64,000 nt of DNA, from assembly GCF_003583365.1 (NCBI RefSeq), contig NZ_QXED01000010.1, positions 62,001 through 126,000 on the forward strand, in the 5' to 3' direction. Made by a program: the position numbers and the translations under genes. Below the pieces are notes generated by a model. It was not told the origin of the DNA and did no database searches. It saw only the letters and a list, made by a program, of their open reading frames with translations. The stretch is from Fibrisoma montanum. Its GTDB lineage: Bacteria > Bacteroidota > Bacteroidia > Cytophagales > Spirosomataceae. Each line of letters starts with the position of its first letter. Position 1 is the first letter of the stretch. Of the stretch, positions 51,487 to 60,457 are shown one piece after another.

Positions 51487-54400
51487 ATGCCTGACCACCA
51501 AAAACCCGTTGAAGAGTACACCACATCGGCCCATGAGCGTTTTGACCTTATGGCCCGGGCGACTCATGATATTTTCTGGGACTGGAATCTGCAGACTAAC
51601 CAGATCTGGCGGAATAAGGGGTTTGAAACGTTGTTTGGCAGCCAGACAGAAGCGATTGAACCGGGGGTAGAATTCTGGTACGACCGCATTCACCCCGACG
51701 ATAAAGAACGGGTTGTCAAACGAATTCAGGAAGTTATCGAGCAAGGCAGCGAGTGGTCGGACGAATACCGGTTTCGGCTGGCTAACGGTTCTTACGCCTA
51801 CGTTTACGACCGAGGGTTCACCATTCGCCACCACGGCAAAGCCATCCGGATGGTGGGTTCAATGACCGACATATCCGACCGCATCCGGTTGCAGCAGGCA
51901 CAGCAGGAAAAACAGGAAGAGTGGCACATTGCCCTGGAGTCGGCCGAGTTGGGCACGTGGAATCTGAACCCGGCAAAGGGCCTGCTGAAATGGGACGAGC
52001 GCTGCCGGTCGTTCTTCGGCTATTCGGCCGGGGAGTTCATCGCGCTCGCCGACCTGCTGGACCACGTCCACCCTGACGATCGCGCCGAGGTCGATGCAGG
52101 AATGAAGCAGGCGTTGCAGACGGGGTCAGGCAGTCGATTCGCCCGCGAGTTCCGCATCGTCGGGGCCGGAGATAAGCACCTGCGGTGGATTCGCTGCCGG
52201 GGCAAAGTGTCGGCCGGCGACCAGAGCCGACCGTATCGATTCGCCGGAACCATGCTCGACATTACCGAAGAGCGACGCCGGGAAGATGCCGTGCGGAAAG
52301 TTGAAAACCGGTTTCAGACGGCCTTCGACAATGCCTCGGTAGGGATCGTTATCTCTGAACCCGACGGTACGTTTATCCAGTTCAATAAGGCGTTTTGCCA
52401 GATGACCGGCTATCGGGCCGACGAGCTCCAGACCAGCAACTTCACCCTTGTTCTGCACCCCGACGAACTCCCTGATTTTCATAATCGGCTGCAAACCGTA
52501 CCGCCCGGCGCGGAAAATACCATACATGTCCAGCGTCGCTGGGTCCGGAAAGATGGCCGGGTCATCTGGACCGACAGCCAGTCCACCATCAGCTACGATG
52601 ATGCCGGGCGCCCGGAAAGCCTCTTCTCCATCGTTAAAGACATTACCGCCGACGTAGCGCTGCGGGACGAACAGCAAAAGCTCCTGACGCTGGTCGAAAA
52701 CAGCCAGAGCTTTATGGCGATTGCCACGCTCGACGGACGAGTTACCTACGTTAACCGGGCCGGCCGGGAACTCGTCGGCCTTGGCGAAGCAGACTCGGTT
52801 ACCGAAAAAATTGTGGCTGATTTTTACGCACCGGAGCAGTTCAGCCTCATCCGCGACGTCGCCGTTCCGACCCTGCTGAAACAAGGGCACTGGTCGGGGC
52901 GCGTAGCCCTGCGGCATTTCCAGACGGGCGAATCGATTCCCTGCCACGCCAGCGGAATCCGGATCGACGATCTGCGTACGGGCCAGCCCATCGGCCGGGG
53001 CTTCACCATGCGCGACCTGCGCCCGGAACTAGCCGCCGAAGAAGCCCAGCGAAAACTGCTTACGCTGGTCGACAACAGCGTTGAACTCATGTCGATTCTG
53101 GAACTGGATGGCAGAAACTCCTACCTCAACAAAGCCGGGATGGAAATGCTCGGTTTCGATTCGTTTCAACAGGTACAGGAAACGCCCATCTCCGACCTCC
53201 ACGCGCCCGAGCATTTTTCGCAGGTAGAGCAGGACGTACTGCCCTCCGTCATGAACCTCGGCCGCTGGTCGGGCAAGATGCTGGTCCGCAACCTGAAAAC
53301 CGGCGACATTTTTCCGGTATTCAACAACACGATCCGGATCGACGATCCCGTCAGTGGCAATCCGATTGCCGTAGGGGCCGTTATGCGGGACATGCGCCCG
53401 GAAATGGCTACCCAACGGGCCCTGATGGAAAGCGAGGAACGGTTCCGGAGTATGATCATGCAGGCACCAGTTGCCATCGTTCTGCACCGGGGCCCTGAGC
53501 TGATCTTCGAATCGGCCAATGATTACATGCTCAACATGCTGGGCCGGACCGCCGAAATCATAGGCATGCCCCTGTCCGAAGCGCTTCCCGAAATTGTAGA
53601 TCAGGGGTTTATTGACCTGTACAAAGGCGTTTACACATCCGGCAATCCGTATTATGGCTACGAAACGCCCGTCAAACTTTACCGCAAGGGCCAGCTGGAA
53701 GATTGCTTCTTCAATTTCGTTTACGCACCCGTCCGCGATACCGACGGCTCCATCAACGGCGTGCTGACGGTGGCTACGGAGGTTACTCCGCAGGTCAAAG
53801 CGAAAAAAGAACTGGAAGAAAGCGAAAAACGATTCCGGAATCTAGTCCTGGATGCGCCCTTCGCCACGGCCGTTTACGCCGGTCCGGATATGGTCATCCA
53901 GCTGGCTAATGAAGCCATGCTGCGGTTATGGGGCAAAGACGCATCCGTAATCGGCAAAAAGCTGCGCGACGCATTGCCTGAACTGGAAGGGCAGCCGTTC
54001 CATCAGCTGCTGACCGATGTGTATACCACCGGTGTAACGTACCGGGCCACCGAAGACCGCGCCGATCTGGTGGTTGACGGCGTGTTGCAGAGCTTTTACT
54101 TCACTTTCTCCTACAAACCACTGCACGACGCTGACGGGACGGTGTACGCCATTCTGAACATGGCCGTCGACGTAACGCACCACGTGCTGGCCAAACAAAA
54201 GCTGCAGGAAGTGCAGGAGGGGCTCAGCGAAGCCGTTGATCTGGCCGAGCTGGCCACCTGGACAACCAACCTGGTGACCGGCGATATGACCTCCTCCGAC
54301 CGGGTGAAAGACTGGCTGGGTGCTACCGAAGCAGTTACGCCCGAGTTCATCTCCAGGTGCATCCATGAAAAAGATCGGGAGCAGGTTGACCAGAAGATTC

Positions 54401-55374
54401 TGGCGGCCATGCACCCCGAATCGGGCGGACGGATGGATCTGGAATACACCATTGTGAACCAGCAAACCGGTCAGGAGCGCATTTTACGTACGCAGGCCCG
54501 CGTGCTGTTTACCGAAGAGGGGATGCCGTACCTGATTCGGGGCACCTCGCAGGACATTACGGCCCAGCGGATGACGGAGCATGAACTGGAAAGTCAGGTT
54601 CAGCTACGCACGGAAGAACTCCGAAAATCGAACCTACAGCTTCAGCAATCGAACCAGGAACTGGAACGCTATGCCTACGTAGCGTCGCATGACCTGCAGG
54701 AGCCGTTGCGCAAGATTCAGCTCTACGCCAGCCTGCTTTCCGAGCGACTGCAATCGAACATCAGCCAGGAAGATCTCGATTACCTGACCAAGATGCGGGA
54801 ATCAGCCCACCGAATGTCGGTGCTGATCAAGAACATTCTTGACTTTTCGCGCACCAATCAGGAATCCCGGTTTGTCCGGGCTGTCAACCTGACCGACACC
54901 GTTACGGCCGTTTTAAAGGATTTCGACCTGCTGCTGAGCCAGAAGAAGGCCCGCGTCAACTACGACGAACTTGGCACCATCGACGCCATTCCTTTGCAGA
55001 TGACGCAGTTGTTCTACAACCTGATCAGCAATGCCCTCAAGTTTGTGCGGGACAACGTACCACCGGTCATTACCATATCAGCCCGTCAGCTCACCCCCGG
55101 GGAGTTGGCGGCCCGCGAGCACCTGAACCAGCAGGTACCGCATTGCGAAATCATCGTCGCCGACAACGGCATTGGCTTCGATCCGGCGTTTGCGCCGAAA
55201 ATCTTCGGGTTGTTCCAGCGGCTCCACCACCGGCAGCGCTTCGAAGGAACCGGCATTGGCCTGGCGTTGTGCCAGCGCATTGTGGTGAACCACCAGGGCG
55301 AGATCTGGGCCGAATCCATTGAGGGACAGGGCGCTACGTTCCATGTTATCCTGCCTGTGCAGCAACCCATGTAG
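51487..55374 (+). CDS. Multi-PAS hybrid-free sensor histidine kinase
   Basis: A 1295-residue kinase without membrane segments. About eight PAS/PAC modules in tandem fill residues 20-1035, including two sets of clear tandem duplicates: KLLTLVENSQSFMAIATLDG with KLLTLVDNSVELMSILELDG, and ERFRSMIMQAPVAIV with KRFRNLVLDAPFATAV. A coiled coil leads to the HisKA domain (YVASHDLQEPLRKIQLYASL, His1068). The ATPase domain follows with LFYNLISNALKF, VADNGIGF and GTGIGLALCQRIV. No receiver domain or response regulator is adjacent. It is probably a cytoplasmic sensor of several small signals, acting on a regulator elsewhere. Confidence 0.95.
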   Translation: MPDHQKPVEEYTTSAHERFDLMARATHDIFWDWNLQTNQIWRNKGFETLFGSQTEAIEPGVEFWYDRIHPDDKERVVKRIQEVIEQGSEWSDEYRFRLANGSYAYVYDRGFTIRHHGKAIRMVGSMTDISDRIRLQQAQQEKQEEWHIALESAELGTWNLNPAKGLLKWDERCRSFFGYSAGEFIALADLLDHVHPDDRAEVDAGMKQALQTGSGSRFAREFRIVGAGDKHLRWIRCRGKVSAGDQSRPYRFAGTMLDITEERRREDAVRKVENRFQTAFDNASVGIVISEPDGTFIQFNKAFCQMTGYRADELQTSNFTLVLHPDELPDFHNRLQTVPPGAENTIHVQRRWVRKDGRVIWTDSQSTISYDDAGRPESLFSIVKDITADVALRDEQQKLLTLVENSQSFMAIATLDGRVTYVNRAGRELVGLGEADSVTEKIVADFYAPEQFSLIRDVAVPTLLKQGHWSGRVALRHFQTGESIPCHASGIRIDDLRTGQPIGRGFTMRDLRPELAAEEAQRKLLTLVDNSVELMSILELDGRNSYLNKAGMEMLGFDSFQQVQETPISDLHAPEHFSQVEQDVLPSVMNLGRWSGKMLVRNLKTGDIFPVFNNTIRIDDPVSGNPIAVGAVMRDMRPEMATQRALMESEERFRSMIMQAPVAIVLHRGPELIFESANDYMLNMLGRTAEIIGMPLSEALPEIVDQGFIDLYKGVYTSGNPYYGYETPVKLYRKGQLEDCFFNFVYAPVRDTDGSINGVLTVATEVTPQVKAKKELEESEKRFRNLVLDAPFATAVYAGPDMVIQLANEAMLRLWGKDASVIGKKLRDALPELEGQPFHQLLTDVYTTGVTYRATEDRADLVVDGVLQSFYFTFSYKPLHDADGTVYAILNMAVDVTHHVLAKQKLQEVQEGLSEAVDLAELATWTTNLVTGDMTSSDRVKDWLGATEAVTPEFISRCIHEKDREQVDQKILAAMHPESGGRMDLEYTIVNQQTGQERILRTQARVLFTEEGMPYLIRGTSQDITAQRMTEHELESQVQLRTEELRKSNLQLQQSNQELERYAYVASHDLQEPLRKIQLYASLLSERLQSNISQEDLDYLTKMRESAHRMSVLIKNILDFSRTNQESRFVRAVNLTDTVTAVLKDFDLLLSQKKARVNYDELGTIDAIPLQMTQLFYNLISNALKFVRDNVPPVITISARQLTPGELAAREHLNQQVPHCEIIVADNGIGFDPAFAPKIFGLFQRLHHRQRFEGTGIGLALCQRIVVNHQGEIWAESIEGQGATFHVILPVQQPM

Positions 55375-55394
55375 CCACGGCTGGCGCATAGACG

Positions 55395-55437
55395 GGATAC
55401 GGTAGCGGCCGGTACTGCACCGGCCGCTACCGTATCC
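55395..55437. terminator. Two-way terminator after the multi-PAS kinase gene
   Basis: Perfect 19-base arms (ggatacggtagcggccggt and its complement) around a 5-base loop, between convergent genes. Confidence 0.8.
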
Positions 55438-55460
55438 AACCGAACCAACGCTACCTCCTC

Positions 55461-56081
55461 CTACAGCGACAGGCCATAATCTGCCAGCACCTGCCGGGTC
55501 GACTCATAGCTGGTATGATGCAGGCAGTTCATGCCCATCGACCGGGCTACTTCCACAAACATGTGTCGATCATCGATGTAAACGACCTGCTGCGGGTCGA
55601 CCTGCGCTACATCCAGCGCCAGCCGGAACAGATCGGTATCGGGCTTGCGAAAATGAACGTAGCAGGACGACACAAACGCATCGATAAACGCACCGAGCCC
55701 AAACTGTTTGATACGATACTCGTTGATTTCGCGACCCTCATTGTTCACCGCCAGCAGTTTCAGGCCGTGGCGCTGCTTCAACTGGCTGATCAGCTGAATC
55801 ATGTCGGGAAACGGCTGCGACTGTTCCATAATGAAGCGGGTAAACTCCAGCTCCGAAAACGAGCGTTCCTCGTAGAAAACGATCCGCTTCAGGTAATCGT
55901 CCAGGCTTAGTTTGCCTTCTTCGTACGTATCGAACGTCAGGTGGTGGCGTTCGTTCAGTTCGTCGTGATCGAGGCCGAACAGATCGGCGGCCCGGCGCCG
56001 GGCATTCCGGTCCCAGCCATTGGTCAGTAATACGCCCCCAATGTCGAGAAAGAGGGCTTTGATAGGTTGTGTTGTCGTCAT
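55461..56081 (-). CDS. HAD-family hydrolase
   Basis: A 206-residue HAD phosphatase of the YihX-like group. Motif I is LFLDIGGVLL, motif II LLAVNNEG, motif III the Lys in HFRKPDTDLF, and motif IV VVYIDDRHMFVEVA. The second Asp of the usual DxD is Gly here, as in other members reading DxGG. The substrate cannot be inferred. It is a single gene. Confidence 0.9.
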   Translation of the reverse strand: MTTTQPIKALFLDIGGVLLTNGWDRNARRRAADLFGLDHDELNERHHLTFDTYEEGKLSLDDYLKRIVFYEERSFSELEFTRFIMEQSQPFPDMIQLISQLKQRHGLKLLAVNNEGREINEYRIKQFGLGAFIDAFVSSCYVHFRKPDTDLFRLALDVAQVDPQQVVYIDDRHMFVEVARSMGMNCLHHTSYESTRQVLADYGLSL

Positions 56082-56189
56082 GACTGATCGGCACTAGGCA
56101 GGCCGCTGCAAATTATCACATCATCGATGATTTGCCTGCACCACCGGCTGATTTTCACTCCCCGAATGGCTCGAACGTGGAATCACCGG

Positions 56190-56900
56190 CTACCAAAGCT
56201 GCTGCTCAATCCGTTGCAGAAACGCCGTTCGGTACGTATCGCTGAGCGGAATCTGCTGCGCGCCAATCCAGATGTGATTTGCCACCATTTTCTGAATTTT
56301 GTTGTGGTTGACGATGTACGACAGATGTACACGGCTGAACTGGTCGGGCAGCGTTTGCTCCAGATCCTTCAGGCGTTTGTAGGCGATGATCCGGGTGGTT
56401 GGCGTTACAACGGTGACGTAGTCTTTCAACGCTTCAATGTACAAAATGTCGTTGTATGCCACATTCAGGTAGTCCTTGCCCGATTTGATATAAATGTGCG
56501 TTTCCGGCTCAGATGCAGCCGAAACCGGCGGTGCCTGAGCCTGCTCCACAGTCTTGCGGACCTTCATGGCGGCTTTCAGGAAGCGGTCGAACGTAATGGG
56601 TTTCAGCAGGTAGTCTATCGCGTTGAGTTCATAACTCTCTACGGCATAGTCGGAATAAGCCGTTGTGAAAATGACCGGCTGCTGGATCGGCAACAGTACC
56701 TTCAACTGAATTCCCGATAGATACGGCATGTTAATGTCCATAAAAATCAGGTCGACCGTATTCGTTTCCAGCCACTTGAGCGCTTCAAGGGCGTGGTAGC
56801 AGGTATGAGCATGAGTCAGAAAGGGCGTCAGGCGAATATGCCCCTCCAGCAACTGCACGGCCAGTGGTTCATCATCGACGATCAGGCAGGTCAGGTTCAT
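56190..56900 (-). CDS. LytTR-family response regulator
   Basis: A 236-residue regulator with receiver domain CLIVDDEPLAVQLLEG (phospho-acceptor Asp55 in LIFMDINMP; Lys in YLLKPITFDRF). The LytTR DNA-binding domain is IYIKSGKDYLNVAYNDILYI and FSRVHLSYIVNHNKIQ. The start at 56900 (MNLTCLIVDD) overlaps the stop of the kinase gene in an ATGA arrangement. It is the cognate regulator of that kinase. Confidence 0.96.
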   Translation of the reverse strand: MNLTCLIVDDEPLAVQLLEGHIRLTPFLTHAHTCYHALEALKWLETNTVDLIFMDINMPYLSGIQLKVLLPIQQPVIFTTAYSDYAVESYELNAIDYLLKPITFDRFLKAAMKVRKTVEQAQAPPVSAASEPETHIYIKSGKDYLNVAYNDILYIEALKDYVTVVTPTTRIIAYKRLKDLEQTLPDQFSRVHLSYIVNHNKIQKMVANHIWIGAQQIPLSDTYRTAFLQRIEQQLW

Positions 56901-57904
56901 GGACGAGAAATGGCAAGCGACGCATAAAAATACTCTTTCTCCTGAAACACCCGCATCTCGAAGCGGCCGGGGTAAACCAGTTCCAGCCGACGCTGCAGAT
57001 TGGCCAGCCCGCGCCATGGCCCTTCCGACGTCTGGAAGACTTTGTTCCGCACCAGAAAATCCAGCCGCTCCTCCTGGTACGTCAGCCGGATCTCCGCTTC
57101 GTTGTCGGGGCGGGTTTTATCAATGCCGTGCTTAAATACGTTCTCCACGAATGGGATCAGCAGCATGGGCGGGATGGCGGGTGCTGGATTGACGACGTTG
57201 ATGCAGACCTGCACCGGCAGCGGATAACGCAGCCGAATCTGCTCCAGTTCGAGGTAATTACGTATAAAGGTCATTTCAGACGACAGAGGTACGCGGTCTT
57301 TGGGCGCTTCGTCGACGAAATACCGCATGATGTCCGACAACCGGGCTACTACCTCGGCTGTCTGCTCCGACCGGGCCACGGCCAGGGCGTAGATGTTGTT
57401 CAGCGTGTTAAACAGAAAGTGCGGCTGCACCTGCGATTTTAGCAGGGCGAGTTCGCTGGCGGTTTGCCGGCTCCGTAACCGCTCTTCGCGCTGAAGCAGA
57501 TCCACGTAGTTGATAGCCACCCGCAGCAGGAATCCGAACAGAAACGCCAGCAGGATCGTGATTGCATCGAAGGCGGCATGGGCAAAATTCCATCCGAAAA
57601 AGGGATGCCGGTTCATCCGGGTAAACAGCAGTTCGTACTCCACCCACATCCGCAGAGCAACCAGCCCAACCAGCAGCAAACCGGCAAACAGCGCATAGAA
57701 ACTACGACGTCCCCGGTAAAAATAGCGTGGCAACAACCAGTTCGCGTGCAGATACACGGTCATAATGTAGAACACGACCCCAACGGTGGTGTACGTGAAC
57801 CCATAGGGCCAGTCGCTCCACTTCTGGATTGTGTACACCAGCAGCAGCAGGTACACCATCACCCACACTCCCACCTGGACCCACGGTAATACAGGCTGTT
57901 TCAT
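56897..57904 (-). CDS. LytS-type sensor histidine kinase
   Basis: A 335-residue kinase of the His_kinase (PF06580) type. Four N-terminal membrane segments lie in residues 1-150, followed by a short coiled coil. The acceptor His is in LLKSQVQPHFLFNTLNNIYA; the ATPase part includes NYLELEQIRL and PPMLLIPFVENVFKHGI. It has almost no extracellular domain, so it may sense the membrane or a small ligand. The start is taken at 57904 (MKQPVLPW); 57934 is possible. It is cotranscribed with the LytTR regulator. Confidence 0.95.
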   Translation of the reverse strand: MKQPVLPWVQVGVWVMVYLLLLVYTIQKWSDWPYGFTYTTVGVVFYIMTVYLHANWLLPRYFYRGRRSFYALFAGLLLVGLVALRMWVEYELLFTRMNRHPFFGWNFAHAAFDAITILLAFLFGFLLRVAINYVDLLQREERLRSRQTASELALLKSQVQPHFLFNTLNNIYALAVARSEQTAEVVARLSDIMRYFVDEAPKDRVPLSSEMTFIRNYLELEQIRLRYPLPVQVCINVVNPAPAIPPMLLIPFVENVFKHGIDKTRPDNEAEIRLTYQEERLDFLVRNKVFQTSEGPWRGLANLQRRLELVYPGRFEMRVFQEKEYFYASLAISRP

Positions 57905-58077
57905 TCCGGGAATATACTGGAAACAACCGGGCAACGACCGGTTTTTCGACAGGTGGGCTTATTTTTTCGACGGACGGTCGTTGAGCCATCCGGCCGAAAA
58001 AACCAGGGCAGGTGTCTACTTTACTTGCTGATCGCTACGTCGTTACGGAAACTTGCCGACACAAATCGTCTCTTCTG

Positions 58078-59328
58078 ATGAAAACGCATCTGACAACCGT
58101 CCTCCTGCTCCTGACTGGCTGCCTGCCGGTCGCAGCCCAGCAAACTGAACGTGCCCAGGTTGAAGCAACCGTACTCGACTACCTAGACGGCGGCACCTTT
58201 GGCGACACAACCCGATTGATTCGGGCCTTTCACCCTTCGGCAACGATGAAGTTTGTGGACAAATCCACGGGCCAGTTCCGCGACGTGCCCATTGCCGACT
58301 ACCTGAACCGTGCGAAAGGATCGGCTGGCCAGCGTGCTAACCGCACGACCCGCATTCTGTCCATTGACATCACGGGAACGGCCGCTCAGGCCAAGCTCGA
58401 AATCAACGCTCCAACCCACACGTTCATCGATTATTTCAACCTGCTGAAGATCGACGGGCGCTGGCAGGTCGTGAGCAAAATTTTCAACCGCAGCGACAAA
58501 GCCCCGCTATACGCACCGGATACAATTTCCACCAACGACGTATTTGGTCTGACTATCGCCCCCGGCGGGCAGACGGCTTATTTTGTCAAATCGTACGGCG
58601 GGCGGGACACGCTGCACCTGTTCACGACCAGCCGGCAGAATGGTCACTGGCAGAAACCAGCTAAAGCCAGCATTTCGGGCACTTACAAAGACATTGATCC
58701 GTTCTTTTCGCCGGACGGCAACCTGATGGTATTCAACTCAACCCGACCCAAACCCGGCCGAAGCCAACCCGGCGATTTTGACATCTGGGCTATTCGCCGG
58801 ACTAACCGGGGCTGGAGCGATCCGTATCACCTGGGCGCTACGGTCAACTCCGACTCATCCGATTTTTACGCGAGCGTAGCTGCCAACGGTACCTTATATT
58901 TTTCGTCTACCCGGCAGGGCGGACTGGGTAAAACTGACATCTGGCGCTCCGTTCAACGCAATGGCGTTTATCAGAAGCCGGAAAACCTCGGTAATACGGT
59001 AAACACCACCGATTACGAAGGGAACCCCTGCATCGCGCCGGATGAGGACTTCATGATTTACGTCGGGCGTGATAGCCAGCAGGACTACGGCGATGGCGAC
59101 CTGGTGATTGCGTTCAATCGCAATGGTCGGTGGAGCCGGCCACAGAACCTCGGAGCCGACGTCAATACGGCCGACGCCGAGTTCGCACCCACCCTGACCG
59201 ATGGTGGAAAGACGCTACTGTTCGGACGGATAAAGCGGGGAAAACCTCTACAGGAAAACGTTCATATTATTAGGCAGTTCGACCGGCTTGTAGAACGATT
59301 GCGTAGTTCTGCGCAGTTTGACAGTTAA
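58078..59328 (+). CDS. Secreted NTF2-like/PD40 beta-propeller protein
   Basis: A 416-residue protein with a signal peptide (MKTHLTTVLLLLTGCLPVAAQ). The N-terminal about 130 residues form an NTF2-like, lumazine-binding-like domain (VEATVLDYLDGGTFGDTTRL, YFNLLKIDGRWQVVSKIFNR). The rest holds WD40-like PD40 repeats as in TolB: DPFFSPDGNLMVFNSTRP, GTLYFSSTRQGGLGKTDIWR, EGNPCIAPDEDFMIYVGRD and EFAPTLTDGGKTLLFGR. The Cys in the signal (TGC) could also act as a lipobox. I chose the ATG at 58078 because it gives the signal. The function is unknown. Confidence 0.85.
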   Translation: MKTHLTTVLLLLTGCLPVAAQQTERAQVEATVLDYLDGGTFGDTTRLIRAFHPSATMKFVDKSTGQFRDVPIADYLNRAKGSAGQRANRTTRILSIDITGTAAQAKLEINAPTHTFIDYFNLLKIDGRWQVVSKIFNRSDKAPLYAPDTISTNDVFGLTIAPGGQTAYFVKSYGGRDTLHLFTTSRQNGHWQKPAKASISGTYKDIDPFFSPDGNLMVFNSTRPKPGRSQPGDFDIWAIRRTNRGWSDPYHLGATVNSDSSDFYASVAANGTLYFSSTRQGGLGKTDIWRSVQRNGVYQKPENLGNTVNTTDYEGNPCIAPDEDFMIYVGRDSQQDYGDGDLVIAFNRNGRWSRPQNLGADVNTADAEFAPTLTDGGKTLLFGRIKRGKPLQENVHIIRQFDRLVERLRSSAQFDS

Positions 59329-59487
59329 ATATTGCGTACTTCTACTTTATTTGGTAATAAACCGCATTATTAGGCCATTTTACCGTACACAATCAACACA
59401 AAACCATTCAAACCGAATTTTGTACGGTTCACCCCTGATTTTTAACCATTGACGTAACTCCATAGTGTGCACGTTCTGAAGCCGCCA

Positions 59488-59495
59488 TACCTTTG
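59488..59495 (+). promoter_or_regulatory. -7 box upstream of the small secreted protein gene
   Basis: TACCTTTG matches TAnnTTTG, 43 bases before the start at 59539. Confidence 0.5.
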
Positions 59496-59538
59496 AAACG
59501 TAAACAACAAAGAACAACACAAAAACCATTTACACGCC

Positions 59539-59946
59539 ATGAAAACTGTTTTCAAATCCCTGCTGGTCGCTTTAGCTCTGACAACCGCTTATGCCGCCGA
59601 TGCTAAAACAACGACTCCTTCTTTCGACGACGTAGTCGTTAAGAAAACTGAAGCTTCATACCAGGTAGCGATCTTCCCGACGGCTAACTACGACGTTCTG
59701 AACGTAATCATTGAGAAACCAGCTACCAAAGCACTCCAGATTCGGGTAGTTGACAACAAAGGCAACGAGCTGGCAGCTCAGTCGCTGGGCCGCAAGGCAG
59801 GTACCTACCGGGTTAAATTCAACCTCCAGCAGGTAACCGACGGTCAATATAAAGTCGAAGTAAACGACGGACAGACTTCAAATACGTATCCGTTCTCGGT
59901 ATCAACAAAGGCCCCTGTGGTTGAGCGTACGATCAGCCTGCAGTAA
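59539..59946 (+). CDS. Small secreted beta-strand protein
   Basis: A 135-residue protein with a signal peptide (MKTVFKSLLVALALTTAYAADA). The mature part reads like one Ig-like or sorting-domain-like sandwich: YDVLNVIIEKPATKALQIRV, NELAAQSLGRKAGTYRVKF, DGQYKVEVNDG. The pattern resembles the compact C-terminal domains found on secreted Bacteroidota proteins, but it is free-standing. The gene has a clear -7 box and a strong palindromic hairpin after it, so it is likely expressed alone. The function is unknown. Confidence 0.8.
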   Translation: MKTVFKSLLVALALTTAYAADAKTTTPSFDDVVVKKTEASYQVAIFPTANYDVLNVIIEKPATKALQIRVVDNKGNELAAQSLGRKAGTYRVKFNLQQVTDGQYKVEVNDGQTSNTYPFSVSTKAPVVERTISLQ

Positions 59947-59961
59947 ACAACATAACTACAG

Positions 59962-60003
59962 ATGCAAACGCGCCCCGGTCAGCTGACCGGGGCGCGTTTG
60001 CAT
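59962..60003. terminator. Perfect 42-base palindrome between convergent genes
   Basis: 59962-59982 and 59983-60003 are exact reverse complements without any spacer, rich in C and G at the centre. It lies between the small secreted protein gene and the UBP zinc-finger gene and probably ends both transcripts. Confidence 0.8.
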
Positions 60004-60020
60004 GTATACAGAAATGCCTG

Positions 60021-60293
60021 TTAATACTGCGCCATTTGCTGGTCGGTATAACACCACACCCAGCGCTCACCCGGTTCGGCCGATGCTACTACCGGGTGGC
60101 CCGACGCGTGAAAGTGCCGGGTAGCATGACGGGACGGCGATGAATCGCAACAGAGTGTAGTGCCGCAGGTCTGGCACGTGCGCAGATGTACCCACGTACC
60201 GCCTACTTTCACGCACTCATCACAAACGTACGCCTGAGCAGGTTTGATCTCCGTCAATTCGGCCAGATGGCTGCATACCTGTTGTTTAGGCAT
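60021..60293 (-). CDS. UBP-type zinc-finger protein
   Basis: A 90-residue protein consisting of one UBP-type zinc finger: CSHL at the N-terminus, YVCDECVKVGGTWVHLRTCQ, TCGTTLCCDSSPSRHATRHF and HASGHPVV. These supply the Cys and His ligands of the fold. In eukaryotes the domain binds the C-terminus of ubiquitin; bacteria have no such partner, and the role here is unknown. It lies on the same strand as the receiver/thioredoxin-reductase fusion gene, 164 bases downstream of it, separated by a long inverted repeat. Confidence 0.92.
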   Translation of the reverse strand: MPKQQVCSHLAELTEIKPAQAYVCDECVKVGGTWVHLRTCQTCGTTLCCDSSPSRHATRHFHASGHPVVASAEPGERWVWCYTDQQMAQY

Positions 60294-60320
60294 AAAGCAG
60301 GTTGGTTTTAAGTATAACGT

Positions 60321-60457
60321 AGTGGTTTGTGGTTTGTAGTTCGTGGTTTTAGAGTTTGTGGTTTGTAGTTTTAGAGTTCGTGGTTATACGGGGATGGTAC
60401 GAACAGCGGAGCAACCACAAACCATGAACCACAAACCATGAACCACAAACCACAAAC
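60321..60457. repeat. Low-complexity inverted repeat between the flavoprotein and zinc-finger genes
   Basis: Left part (about 60321-60384): iterations of gtggtttgtag and similar units. Right part (about 60412-60457): the complementary units aaccacaaaccatg, ending directly at the stop codon of the flavoprotein gene (60458-60460). Confidence 0.8.

Noticed and set aside
60321-60457. Iterated gtggtttgtag units considered as a CRISPR or VNTR array
   Set aside because: Units vary in length, there are no spacers, and the two halves are inverted, so an inverted repeat describes it better.
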